Source: Planctomycetota bacterium
GTDB taxonomy: Bacteria > Planctomycetota > Uabimicrobiia > Uabimicrobiales > Uabimicrobiaceae
Length of the DNA stretch: 64,000 nt
Direction of reading: 5' to 3'
NCBI GenBank assembly: GCA_029260735.1
Contig: JAJDCR010000082.1
Span: forward strand, 1-64,000
Below are positions 27,478-36,328 of the stretch, piece after piece; positions within the stretch are counted from its first letter, which is position 1; each line of letters opens with the position of its first letter. The position numbers and the translations under genes are program-made. A model generated the notes under the pieces. It was given only the letters and a program-made list of their open reading frames with translations, made no database searches and was not told the DNA's origin.

Positions 27478-29931
27478 CTATTTGGGGGATGACAGGTGGT
27501 AGAAGGTTTTGTCGCTTAAGCTATAGGTTCCTTTTTCTCCAAATCTTATTTGGAGTTTGGGGGTTCCTTCAGTTCGTGCAACTACTGCCAACCGGTGCCA
27601 CCCTTTTGAAAGTGAAAGAGGGATAAAATTCCAGTTTTTATTGGAAAGAGAAAAAATTTTCTGAGAATTTAATTCTAGCTCTAGAAAACCATCAAATTTT
27701 ATTTGGACTTGGTAAAGTTGAGGCGAATTTATTTTAAAATATCCATCTAAAATGAAGGATTGGTATTTACCTATGCCAGCATTCTTAAGCCAATATGGAG
27801 AACGTGTTTCGTGAATAATTTGCTCTTTTTGTTTTCCTCTCGCCGTAAGTTGAAGACCTTTTTTGAAAAATTCATCAGGATATTTTTGATTTAATATGAG
27901 GGGTGGAGGATCTATCTGAAGAAAAAATGGGGGAGAAAAAAATTTTTCGCCTGTAAAAAAAGTACCTATGAGTTGAAGAGAAACATTTCCTATTCCGAGC
28001 TGATGGGAAGGAATAGATATAGTTCCCTGATTTCCTAATATTCTTTGTAAAACACGTTTGTTGTGGAGCAGTTCTATTTTAGAGGCTTTTGCTAGCTTAA
28101 CAGAAAAGGTAACTTTTTTTCCCCATGACAAATGAGAAGGGATTTTGCCTAGGATAAAATTAGAATGACTCTTGTTTTGGACTTGGAAGGGAATGATAAT
28201 TCGTCCTTGAGTTTGGGTGTCTTCATCACAAAAGGCGACGACTCTAAGTTCGTGGTAACCATCCTCTAGTAATAAGGTATCGATAGAAAAGCTCTCATCA
28301 AAGGCACACTCTTTTTTGTAGCGACCGTCTAAGTACAACTCATAGTGAGAGATTTTTCCTTTTCTTACTCTTGCCTGAGGTCTTATTGTAATGGTGCCTT
28401 TTACTTTTTCCTTTGCCTGAAGTCCTTTGACTTTAACAACGGGGACCCTTGCCCAAGGAGCACAAAGCGGATCCCCTACGATTAAAAGTTGGTAGGGGCC
28501 TCGTACTGATTGATAAAATGCTTCGGCGAGGTTACTTCCGCTCATATAAAAATAATGGATGAACGGGTTGGGAAATTTAGCTTGGATGGCATAAGGCTCT
28601 GTTACGGTGCCACTGGCCCCACTGGCCCCATGCCTGATAAATTCTGTCAGAGGGGTTTGTCTGTTTCCTTCTTCGAAAATTCCTCCTGAGCTAGTCAAGT
28701 GTTCGCAAATAGCTCCAGGGGCAATGGCACTGTGAGATTTTTCCCAATCGAAGTTTATCGACCCCGCCATTAGTCCGGTGACAGATTTTTGTTTAGTGGG
28801 CAATATCCCTGGGAAAATTTTTCCTGATTGGCCTAACTGCTTTAATTTGCGAATAGCGGAGCTAAAACCCCATTGGCGAGCTTGTGAGCGAACGTTGGAG
28901 TTGAGCATATAGTAAACTGTTCCTCGAGGAAAACTACTATCGGCTTCCTTACTGCGACGCAATGACTGGATAACCTCTGTAACAGAGTTGGCTTTATTGC
29001 TAGTAACTCCAAGCATTGTAGAAAGTAAATAACGCATGCCTCTTTCTTGTGTATTAATTTTGCCATCTGCTTGCCAAAAATACCTGTTTTTGAATCCTTT
29101 TGCGGAGCGAATATCAAAAATCTTTTTTGTTTCTCTCATTTCTCTTAGCAGTTTTTGAAAATCACTTCGAAAATGGAGTTCTTTTAGATCTTCGTCACGA
29201 GAGGTATGAAGGTGATCAACCCAACCTGCTACAAATGCTTTCCTTAGGATTGCCATAGAATCATTGTGCTGTTTTTTCTTAGAGAGACAACAGGCATAAT
29301 TATAGAGAAGTTGAGGAGATTCAGGATGAGAAACTAAGAGTTTTGAAATGATTTCTTCCACAGCAATCCATCTTTTTTGCTTCCAGGCTTGCATCATTTG
29401 TCGACTCAATTCTTTTTCTTCGGAAGTAAATACCTGACGATATACTTTGAAAAAAGGAATAGGAGCATACCAGTTGTTGTTTAAACTGCTGTATAAATTT
29501 CCAGGAGTGCGCGCGAATGAATAAAGGTAGGTTAAGCTGGTTAAAGAAGCAAGAGTGTGTTTTTCTTGTTTTTCAGCAGAAAAATCTATAGCAGAAGGAA
29601 AATCACTAGAATAAATGATGTAATCAATCTGTTTAGCAATATTCCTTTTTTCTATGGTTTCTAAAATGGGTTCTAGAATATGTTCTCGAAATTCTTGGAT
29701 GGTAACTTTTTCATGGCTGGGAAGGTTTTTACAATAGATAATACAAAGAGGAGGGAGTTTTCGAAGAGAAATATACTCGTTGGCAATGGCTAAAGAAGCC
29801 CAGCTGTTTTCGTTAACGACTAAGACAAGGTTTTCTGGCCCTCCTCCTGCTTTTGTCGGAGTTTGTCCGTGAATAAAGAGCAGAATGAGGAGAGTCGTTA
29901 AAAACTTGTTTATGGGAAACAGTTGTAACAC
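27478..29931 (-). CDS. TIGR03790-family exported protein
   Basis: An 817-residue protein with a signal peptide (NKFLTTLLILLFIHGQ). Its first segment (PENLVLVVNENSWASLAIANEYISLRKLPP) and the later LLIVGDPLCAPW are hallmarks of TIGR03790, a family of unknown function reported only in genomes with exosortase. A TPR-like stretch (ILRKAFVAGWVDHL) is inserted around residues 195-260. The C-terminal 300 residues are beta-rich with Ig-like and PA14-like patterns (LQLIGTFFTGEKF, GIGKYQSFILDGYFKI). The GTG start lies three bases after the GDPD stop, so the two are one transcript. Its company with a pseudokinase and a GDPD is unusual. Confidence 0.8.
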   Translation of the reverse strand: MLQLFPINKFLTTLLILLFIHGQTPTKAGGGPENLVLVVNENSWASLAIANEYISLRKLPPLCIIYCKNLPSHEKVTIQEFREHILEPILETIEKRNIAKQIDYIIYSSDFPSAIDFSAEKQEKHTLASLTSLTYLYSFARTPGNLYSSLNNNWYAPIPFFKVYRQVFTSEEKELSRQMMQAWKQKRWIAVEEIISKLLVSHPESPQLLYNYACCLSKKKQHNDSMAILRKAFVAGWVDHLHTSRDEDLKELHFRSDFQKLLREMRETKKIFDIRSAKGFKNRYFWQADGKINTQERGMRYLLSTMLGVTSNKANSVTEVIQSLRRSKEADSSFPRGTVYYMLNSNVRSQARQWGFSSAIRKLKQLGQSGKIFPGILPTKQKSVTGLMAGSINFDWEKSHSAIAPGAICEHLTSSGGIFEEGNRQTPLTEFIRHGASGASGTVTEPYAIQAKFPNPFIHYFYMSGSNLAEAFYQSVRGPYQLLIVGDPLCAPWARVPVVKVKGLQAKEKVKGTITIRPQARVRKGKISHYELYLDGRYKKECAFDESFSIDTLLLEDGYHELRVVAFCDEDTQTQGRIIIPFQVQNKSHSNFILGKIPSHLSWGKKVTFSVKLAKASKIELLHNKRVLQRILGNQGTISIPSHQLGIGNVSLQLIGTFFTGEKFFSPPFFLQIDPPPLILNQKYPDEFFKKGLQLTARGKQKEQIIHETRSPYWLKNAGIGKYQSFILDGYFKINSPQLYQVQIKFDGFLELELNSQKIFSLSNKNWNFIPLSLSKGWHRLAVVARTEGTPKLQIRFGEKGTYSLSDKTFYHLSSPK

Positions 29932-29934
29932 TAT

Positions 29935-30864
29935 TTATTCCATTTCTGTAATCGCTCGAGCAGCTAGAATGACATTATCTGTTGCTAAAATATCGGCACC
30001 GTTTTTAAGAAGTTTTTGGTAGACAGAAACTCCTTTTTTAAGAGCGGAGTTATCTAAGTTGTGCATAGTGCCTAAGATACTCAGAATGCCTTCTTTGTGA
30101 AGAGCTTGGTAAACTTCGGCTTGAGGTTCATTAATTCCTACAAAAATAAGCAATGAACTTTTATCCACTCCGCTGTTAAAGATTTTTCCTAAAGTGTCGA
30201 GGTCTCCTGCTGATGCAGAAATCATTAAACTTGGATCAAGTTTATGATAGGCTTTAAGAGCATCTATGTTGTAGACAATAATAACACTATAAGCTTGTGC
30301 TTTATTTTTATGAACGGCTTGGACTATTTCCTCGGGAGTGATGCTTCTCTTGACATCGATGCTCAAAATCGCTTTACCTTTAGCCCACTGGAGAGTTTCA
30401 TCTAGAGTGGGAATAGAAAAATTTGTCTCTTTTCCATCGTTGTCTTTGAGTTTAAGTTTTCTCAGCTTGGAAGCAGTATATTCTTTGACAAGACCACTTC
30501 CTGTTGTTGTCCGATCCAACTCATCATCATGCATCATAACAAGAGTTCCATCTTTGGCTTTGCTAACATCGCACTCTAACATACAAGGAGCGTATTTTAA
30601 TGCATTCTCAAATGTTTCTAGAGCATTTTCAGGAAAGCCTGGCATAGGGCCACCACGATGAGCACTCACTAAAGGAGTCGATCTTCCTTTATAGCTAAGG
30701 TATGTACGCAATTGTTTAATATCGTCAAAAGCTAAGTAGTGTTTTTTTTCTGTAGAGTTGGCAACTACTTTACTGGAAGTTTTCTTTTCCCCTTTTTCTT
30801 GGCAAGCAAGTGACGCAGTTAAAATAAGGAGAAAAACGATTTTGTAAAGATATTTTTTTAACAT
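29935..30864 (-). CDS. Glycerophosphodiester phosphodiesterase, lipoprotein
   Basis: The enzyme hydrolyses glycerophosphodiesters to glycerol-3-phosphate and an alcohol. The lipoprotein signal MLKKYLYKIVFLLILTASLAC (lipobox LAC) directs it to the envelope. GDPD motifs follow: AHRGG (about 67), PENALETFENAL, ECDVSKAKDGTLVMMHDDELDRTTTG with the catalytic His and metal ligands, and SIDVK. The C-terminus ends in the usual GADILATDN. I choose the ATG at 30864, because AGGA is too close to the ATG two codons earlier. It is the middle gene of the operon with the pseudokinase and the TIGR03790 protein. Confidence 0.92.
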   Translation of the reverse strand: MLKKYLYKIVFLLILTASLACQEKGEKKTSSKVVANSTEKKHYLAFDDIKQLRTYLSYKGRSTPLVSAHRGGPMPGFPENALETFENALKYAPCMLECDVSKAKDGTLVMMHDDELDRTTTGSGLVKEYTASKLRKLKLKDNDGKETNFSIPTLDETLQWAKGKAILSIDVKRSITPEEIVQAVHKNKAQAYSVIIVYNIDALKAYHKLDPSLMISASAGDLDTLGKIFNSGVDKSSLLIFVGINEPQAEVYQALHKEGILSILGTMHNLDNSALKKGVSVYQKLLKNGADILATDNVILAARAITEME

Positions 30865-30876
30865 TAACATTTCCTA

Positions 30877-32625
30877 TTATTTTTTTGATTCATCTTCTTC
30901 TAAATTAAAGCGAGCAAAGTAGGGAGCGAGCTTTTTCTTCTTTGGTGGCTCGGGTAAGGTGCTTTCTGCCTCAGGGATGTTTGCTTCCTGGGCTTCTGTT
31001 GCCTCATTCACTCCAGCTTCTGTCGCCTCATCCACTCCAGCTTCTGTCGCCTCATCCATTTCAGCTTCTGTTGCTTGAGTTTCTGTTGCTTCAGCTTCCA
31101 TTGCTTCATGAACTTCTATTTCCTCAGCAACTAGAGCTTCTTCTACTTCTTCGGCTTCTTCTACTTCAGGTCTCCATTCTATGTCATCTTCTTCAGAAAT
31201 GGGCTGAGCCATTAAAGACTCTCGTGTTATTTGAGGAATAGGGCGACTGGAAATAAATATTCCACTGTCCATGTCATCCATGTCATCGGAATCTTCAGAA
31301 AAATCCATTTCAAAGTCTTTTTCTTGAGGGAAAGCTAGAGGACTTTGATCAGAAGAATCTTCACTATCATCTGATACTGCAACCGCTTGAAAAGATTGTT
31401 CATTCTTAGGTTTCTTTCGAGGAAGTCTTTTGAAAGAAGCCATGGATAGTTCTTCCAGGTCATCATCCTGTAAACTATCGTCATCTAAAGCTATTGCTGA
31501 TAGAGTAGGGGAAGACTTTACTAAGTCTTCTTCTAAAGAATCGTCACTTACAACCATTTCCGTTGTATGAATTAGTAAGATTTCCGGTTCGCTAACATCT
31601 TCTGATTTTGGAGTAGGAGGCTGGGGAGTTTTGACAACCTTGTTCAGATCCTTTTTTAGATCGCTGTATGAAGAGTAACGACGACTGGGTGCTTTCGCTA
31701 ACATTGAGTCAATAATCTTTTCTAAGTCAGAAGATATTCCTGGATTTAACTCACGAATCGGAGTATACTCTTTTTCTATATGCGCTTGCATAACTTCGCG
31801 TGAATTATTTCCTGGGAAAGGTACTTGACCCGTCAGCATTTGGTAGAAAACTACTCCCAGAGCATATATGTCTGAGCGAATATCTGACTTTTCTTTACGG
31901 CATTGTTCAGGAGCTAAGTAAACGGAAGAAGTGGGAGGCAAGGAAAAATCGACGACTTTAACATCTTGTTCTTCTGAAATGATCAAGTTGTTTGGCTTCA
32001 AATTTTTATGTAAGACCCCAAATTGAGCAGCAAAATCTAATCCTTCAGCGGCCTTTATGATGATATGCCCAGCTTCTTCTTCCTTAAATGTTCCATTCTT
32101 TAGTTTATCCCCTAAGCTATCTCCCACCGCGAATTCTCTAAGAATGAGAAAATCAGATGGAGATGTGGCATAAATACGACCACAGTTAGGATGATAAAGA
32201 TTCTTAAGTTTATCTACTTGACGCAAAAAATGTAAAACAAAGCGGCGGTTTTTTGCAATAGCTCCCTGGATGCATTTTAATGCCCCAAATGTGATATCAG
32301 GATGCGAAGCAAAGTAAGTTTCTCCTAAAGGACTTTTGCCGATTACTTTTTCTCGCTCACATTCATTAATGTTGATATTTGTGGGGAGCTTACCCCCTTG
32401 CTCAGGATGAATAGATTCTAGTATATTGACAGCTTGCTGTTGCAAGGATTGGGAGTGAGCAGAGGACATAAGGCCAAAGCGCACTAAAATTTCTGCCAGA
32501 GAAATAAGTTTGCCTTGGGATTTTTCTTGGGCTAAAGTTTTGAGAGGAGCTTCGATTGAATGGAAGTCTGCTATTTTTTGTTCAAGCGCTAATTTTAGTA
32601 AAAATATATCTTCCAAGGTAGACAT
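30877..32625 (-). CDS. Ser/Thr kinase-like protein, probable pseudokinase
   Basis: 582 residues. Residues 1-80 form a small helical domain. Residues about 90-350 have the Hanks kinase fold but with altered catalytic residues. The glycine loop is IGKSPLGETY. The VAIK Lys is kept (FGALKCI). The catalytic HRDLKPEN is HKNLKPNN (Asp to Asn, about 205), and DFG is DFS. APEQ and DIRSDIYALG, which stabilise the lobe, are conserved. Residues 350-560 are acidic and disordered, with near-repeats TEAGVDEATEAGVNEATEA. There is no membrane segment. It may bind ATP or partners without phosphorylating. It is first in the operon with the GDPD and TIGR03790 genes, and AAGG eight bases before the ATG supports the start. 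Confidence 0.85.
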   Translation of the reverse strand: MSTLEDIFLLKLALEQKIADFHSIEAPLKTLAQEKSQGKLISLAEILVRFGLMSSAHSQSLQQQAVNILESIHPEQGGKLPTNININECEREKVIGKSPLGETYFASHPDITFGALKCIQGAIAKNRRFVLHFLRQVDKLKNLYHPNCGRIYATSPSDFLILREFAVGDSLGDKLKNGTFKEEEAGHIIIKAAEGLDFAAQFGVLHKNLKPNNLIISEEQDVKVVDFSLPPTSSVYLAPEQCRKEKSDIRSDIYALGVVFYQMLTGQVPFPGNNSREVMQAHIEKEYTPIRELNPGISSDLEKIIDSMLAKAPSRRYSSYSDLKKDLNKVVKTPQPPTPKSEDVSEPEILLIHTTEMVVSDDSLEEDLVKSSPTLSAIALDDDSLQDDDLEELSMASFKRLPRKKPKNEQSFQAVAVSDDSEDSSDQSPLAFPQEKDFEMDFSEDSDDMDDMDSGIFISSRPIPQITRESLMAQPISEEDDIEWRPEVEEAEEVEEALVAEEIEVHEAMEAEATETQATEAEMDEATEAGVDEATEAGVNEATEAQEANIPEAESTLPEPPKKKKLAPYFARFNLEEDESKK

Positions 32626-32655
32626 GCTGTTTGCCTTTTTTGTAAAATCTCCTTA

Positions 32656-32701
32656 AGGGAGTTCCAAAACAAATTTGCAAAGTTTTTTACTGGAACTCCC
32701 T
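32656..32701. promoter_or_regulatory. 11-bp inverted repeat between divergent genes
   Basis: AGGGAGTTCCA (32656-32666) and TGGAACTCCCT (32691-32701) form a perfect inverted repeat with a 24-base spacer in the 180-base gap between the pseudokinase and CPBP genes. It could be an operator or a leader hairpin. Confidence 0.45.
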
Positions 32702-32805
32702 ACATGTTCTTTTTCCAGTATAAACCTTTTCCTGGAAGCCTTTATTCTAACAAATTTGAAATTACTTGCAATTTTTTTCTTTTTCCCTAATTTAGGAAAA
32801 ATATT

Positions 32806-33429
32806 TTGGATTTTTTTGAAAATACAAATGAAGAAGGCCCTTCAGAGGAGAATCCTTTGCCATTTGAAGACCCTCTTTCACCTCGTGAAATTGCGAAAGT
32901 AACTATTCTATTCTACAGCTCTTTGTTTTTTATATCGCTGTATATGATCCATCAAAGAGAAGGATCTTTTCCTACTTTTTATTTCTTAGGGAAGACCCCT
33001 GTTTGGCAACAAGTATTAGCTGGTTTAGGGACAGGGGGCTTAATCATTTTAGGATGGATAGTTGCGGGTCGTTTTAGCTCATTTACAAGAGAAGTGGAAA
33101 AAATATTCCAACAAACCTTGGGAAAATTAGGATGGCGAGAAATTTTTATCTTGGCATTTTTTTCAGCAATAGGAGAGGAGTTCTTTTTTCGAGGAGCTCT
33201 CCAACCTTCTTGGGGATTGTTTTATGCCAGCTTATTTTTTGGCTTGGCACACTGGAACCCTTTGGGGGGAGCTTTGGCTTACTATCCTCTCATTACCATA
33301 TTTATCGGTTTTTTGCTGGGAGCTCTCTTTATTATTAGTGGGGGCGGTTTAATCGCTCCGACAATAGCTCATTTCAGCATTAATTTTGTCAATCTCTATC
33401 GGATTAATCGAGGCAATTATGTATCCTGA
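32806..33429 (+). CDS. CPBP-family intramembrane metalloprotease
   Basis: About 207 residues with a charged N-terminus (NEEGPSEENPLPFEDP) and six or so hydrophobic segments. The family's motifs are present: EExxxR (GEEFFFRG, about 125), the second-motif His in FGLAHW and the last in HFSIN. CPBP proteins cleave membrane substrates or tailor prenylated peptides; some give bacteriocin immunity. The start is probably TTG at 32806 with AGGA eight bases before. Its end overlaps the prepilin peptidase start, so the two are translated together. Confidence 0.85.
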   Translation: MDFFENTNEEGPSEENPLPFEDPLSPREIAKVTILFYSSLFFISLYMIHQREGSFPTFYFLGKTPVWQQVLAGLGTGGLIILGWIVAGRFSSFTREVEKIFQQTLGKLGWREIFILAFFSAIGEEFFFRGALQPSWGLFYASLFFGLAHWNPLGGALAYYPLITIFIGFLLGALFIISGGGLIAPTIAHFSINFVNLYRINRGNYVS

Positions 33430-34357
33430 AGCATTATCTAACATGATTCTTTTCTTCTCTGGCGTTGTGGGAGCAATGGTCGGTAGTTTTCTTAATGTTT
33501 GCATCTATCGTTTGCCCAAAGAGCACCTTTCTATTGTTGCCCCCAGGTCTCACTGTCCTAGTTGTGGTAAAATGATTTCTTGGTACGACAATATTCCGAT
33601 CATCTCGTGGAGTTGTCTAGGGGGATCTTGTCGAGCATGTCGTTCTCCGATAGGAGTTCGCTATACTTTAGTGGAAATTTTAACGGGTGTTCTTTTTATT
33701 ATTTTCACCCTAAAGATAGTTATTTATCCTTTTCATCCTGTTTTTCCGATGGAAGTAGATTCTAGTTTTGCCTTAATGAGTGAGTCTCACCGTTGGATTT
33801 CTTTATTAATAGCTCTTTTCTTTGTCGGGATGATGGTTGTCGTTACCTTTATTGATTTTGATTACCGAATTATTCCAAATGGCCTAAATTATATGGGGAT
33901 AGCATTAGCTCCTATCGTTTCCACTCTTTTTCCTTATCTACACCGACGTATTCCCATAGAGATTGTTAGCGATGTTCATTTGGCCGGCTTTCTTGCCTCA
34001 GTGTTAGGAATTATTGTGGGAGGGGGAGTCATTTATGCTGTGCGCGTTTTTGGAAAAGTGATTTTCCAAAAAGAAGCTATGGGGCTAGGTGATGTTAAGT
34101 TGATGGCTTTTGTTGGTGGTTTTCTTGGCTGGGATGCTGTTCTGCTTATTTTTTTCATCGGTTGTTTACTGGGAGCCATCTTTGGAGTAATGATCAAAGT
34201 GATTACGAAAGATAGCTATATACCCTTTGGACCTTATCTTTCAGCTGGTACTTTACTCGTTCTATGGGGGAAAAATGAGATTTTCTATTTTATCTTTGAT
34301 ATTTGGCCAGAAATAGCTTCAAAGTGGCTTTTCCCTTACTTGTATCAAATGAGTTAG
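33419..34357 (+). CDS. Prepilin peptidase (A24 family)
   Basis: This integral-membrane enzyme cleaves and N-methylates type IV pilin-like proteins. The N-terminal cytoplasmic domain has the paired cysteines CPSC (46/49) and CRAC (71/74). The aspartic protease residues lie in TFIDFDYRIIPN and GLGDVKLMA. Seven or eight hydrophobic segments fit the family. The ATG at 33419 has GAGGC just upstream and is preferred to the TTG at 33386; it overlaps the CPBP gene by 11 bases. The likely substrate in this window is the GspK-like protein at 60498. Confidence 0.95.
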   Translation: MYPEALSNMILFFSGVVGAMVGSFLNVCIYRLPKEHLSIVAPRSHCPSCGKMISWYDNIPIISWSCLGGSCRACRSPIGVRYTLVEILTGVLFIIFTLKIVIYPFHPVFPMEVDSSFALMSESHRWISLLIALFFVGMMVVVTFIDFDYRIIPNGLNYMGIALAPIVSTLFPYLHRRIPIEIVSDVHLAGFLASVLGIIVGGGVIYAVRVFGKVIFQKEAMGLGDVKLMAFVGGFLGWDAVLLIFFIGCLLGAIFGVMIKVITKDSYIPFGPYLSAGTLLVLWGKNEIFYFIFDIWPEIASKWLFPYLYQMS

Positions 34358-34414
34358 TTGTATAACAATAGCTAGTTGTATAACAACGGAAGTCAAACTA
34401 CGAAGGATTTTGCA

Positions 34415-36319
34415 TTGAAAACAAAGATAAATTTACCTACGGTACTGGGAGTGGGACTGCCAGCTTCCGTTTATCTTTCTTTTAGTTCAAAGTACTTTCT
34501 TCCTAGTTTTCCTAGCTATTTTATTTTGGGAATATTGGCTGCGACGGGATGGCTATATTTTATTTATAAATACAAAGAAGGTAGTTACGAGAAAAACTAT
34601 CTTCTTTGGTCTATTCTCTTTTTCTTTTTTTGGAACATCATGTCTTTGATCTGGGCCGAAAAACTTTGGTCCAGTTTAGAAGGATTACGCCGTAGCTTTG
34701 TTTTTACAGGGCTTTTTTTAGGGCTTTGGACTTTGTTTCGCGCTTATCGTGAGATTCATAAACAAGCTCTTTATTGGGTTTTCCTGGCCCTTCTATTGGT
34801 AACTCCTTTCTATGTGAAAGTTTTGCTTTTTTATAATAACCCTCCGCCTGGTTTTGGCTATCCTTTTGGCAATCCGAATTTAGCAGGGAGCATCTTTGCT
34901 TTTGCCCTTTGTTTAATTTTCCCCTATTTTTTTTCTCCTAAAAAAACAAGAAAACATCTCTATTTTTCTTTTTTTAGTTTCCTTTTTCTTTCCTCTGTTT
35001 TTGCTCTAGCTCGTCCTAAGGGAGCTGCCTTGGCTACTTTTTTTGTTTTGGGCGGAAATCTTTTTTTACTTTTTCCCAGGATACGCTTTTTCCTTGGCAG
35101 TCTTGCTTTTTTGATGGGAGGAGTGACTTTGTCCTTTCTTCCTCAGTTGTTTTTTTCTTCTTCTGCAACAATTGAGGTGCGGCGTCTTATTTGGTCTGGG
35201 ACAATGAATTTGATTACTGCCTCTCCTTTTCGGTCGTTTTTTGGCTGGGGAACAGGAGGTTTTTTTGCCAATTATCCCGACTACGAAAATCCTTTATTCC
35301 AAACTTCTCGCTACTGTAGTGAAGTTATCTACTTTCCTCATTGCTTTAGCTTGGAAATTATCTCAGAGCTAGGAATGATAGGTTTCTTTTTTGCTCTGGT
35401 GATTTATTTTTTGGCAACTTTACGTTTTTTTGAATTCTGGAAAAAAGAAGAAGGAAAAGAAGGAAAACAAGAAAATTTGCGCTACACAGCTTTATCGGCT
35501 TTTGCTGGTTTAACTGTTTTGCTTTTGCATTCGCAAGTATCCGTTGCTTTCTCTTATCCCCAAGTTCAATGTTTAGCTGCTATTGCTTTGGCCTGGTTAG
35601 CAGTTTCCCCGAGTGCAGAAATATTAACTTGTGCAAGAAAAGGGAGAGGTTATTTGTGCTTTTTAGCCTTAATTCCTCTACTTTTTCTTTCCCGATATGC
35701 TTTTTGGGATAGTTTGGCTTTTCAAAAAGAATACCAAGAAGCCTTTCGTTTTAGTCTATTAAACAAAGAGGAATCCTTAGATAAATTTCTTGTGATATCT
35801 CCCCCTTGGATAGAGGATCGCTATACTTTAGATTGGCGAAATAGTCTAGGAGAAGTTTTGGTGAATCATTATGAGAAGAATACTCGTTTAGTGGAAGAAT
35901 CCTTAGATCCTTTTTGGGAAATCAGAGAGTATTTACCTCGGTATAAAAATTTCTATTTGGTGGGAGCCGTTATTTATGCTAAACAAAAAAAATTCCTCGA
36001 AGCAGAAAGTTTTTTCTTACAAGCGGCAAAGAAAAACCCGTTTTCTTTAGATCTTTGGAAATGGTGGGCTCAAGTTTGTGCGTATGAAAAAATATCTCCC
36101 GATAAAATGGACCAAACTGTAAAAAAATATCAAAAAATCTATGGACGTGATGGAGTTTTAGTAATGGCAGAAGCTTTTGTCAAGTATTGTCAGGGAAGAG
36201 CACAAGAAGCCCATAGACTTCAGAAAGAAGCTCACTTGTGGTGTGAGAAAAGGCTGTCTTCTGGAGGAGACAATAGAGCAAGAGTCCTTTTACAAACTAA
36301 GATAGCTGGCTTTCGTTAG
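34415..36319 (+). CDS. O-antigen-ligase-like membrane protein with TPR tail
   Basis: About 634 residues. Residues 1-410 hold roughly ten hydrophobic helices with a periplasmic loop (GWGTGGFFANYPDY, FPHCFSLEIISELGMIGF) typical of the Wzy/WaaL superfamily that transfers or polymerises sugars outside the membrane. After residue 430 a soluble region contains TPR-like helices (AVIYAKQKKFLEAESFFLQAAKKNP). The start at the TTG 34415 is favoured by GAAGGA seven bases before. The frame runs back to another TTG at 34376, inside a short direct repeat (AGTTGTATAACAA twice). It could act in exopolysaccharide or glycoprotein assembly; the acceptor is unknown. Confidence 0.8.
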   Translation: MKTKINLPTVLGVGLPASVYLSFSSKYFLPSFPSYFILGILAATGWLYFIYKYKEGSYEKNYLLWSILFFFFWNIMSLIWAEKLWSSLEGLRRSFVFTGLFLGLWTLFRAYREIHKQALYWVFLALLLVTPFYVKVLLFYNNPPPGFGYPFGNPNLAGSIFAFALCLIFPYFFSPKKTRKHLYFSFFSFLFLSSVFALARPKGAALATFFVLGGNLFLLFPRIRFFLGSLAFLMGGVTLSFLPQLFFSSSATIEVRRLIWSGTMNLITASPFRSFFGWGTGGFFANYPDYENPLFQTSRYCSEVIYFPHCFSLEIISELGMIGFFFALVIYFLATLRFFEFWKKEEGKEGKQENLRYTALSAFAGLTVLLLHSQVSVAFSYPQVQCLAAIALAWLAVSPSAEILTCARKGRGYLCFLALIPLLFLSRYAFWDSLAFQKEYQEAFRFSLLNKEESLDKFLVISPPWIEDRYTLDWRNSLGEVLVNHYEKNTRLVEESLDPFWEIREYLPRYKNFYLVGAVIYAKQKKFLEAESFFLQAAKKNPFSLDLWKWWAQVCAYEKISPDKMDQTVKKYQKIYGRDGVLVMAEAFVKYCQGRAQEAHRLQKEAHLWCEKRLSSGGDNRARVLLQTKIAGFR

Positions 36320-36328
36320 GTAAAATTT

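Noticed and set aside
30942-31241. Leu-rich 99-codon plus-strand frame
   Set aside because: Antisense of the repetitive acidic tail of the pseudokinase; the Leu richness comes from Glu/Ala codons read backwards.
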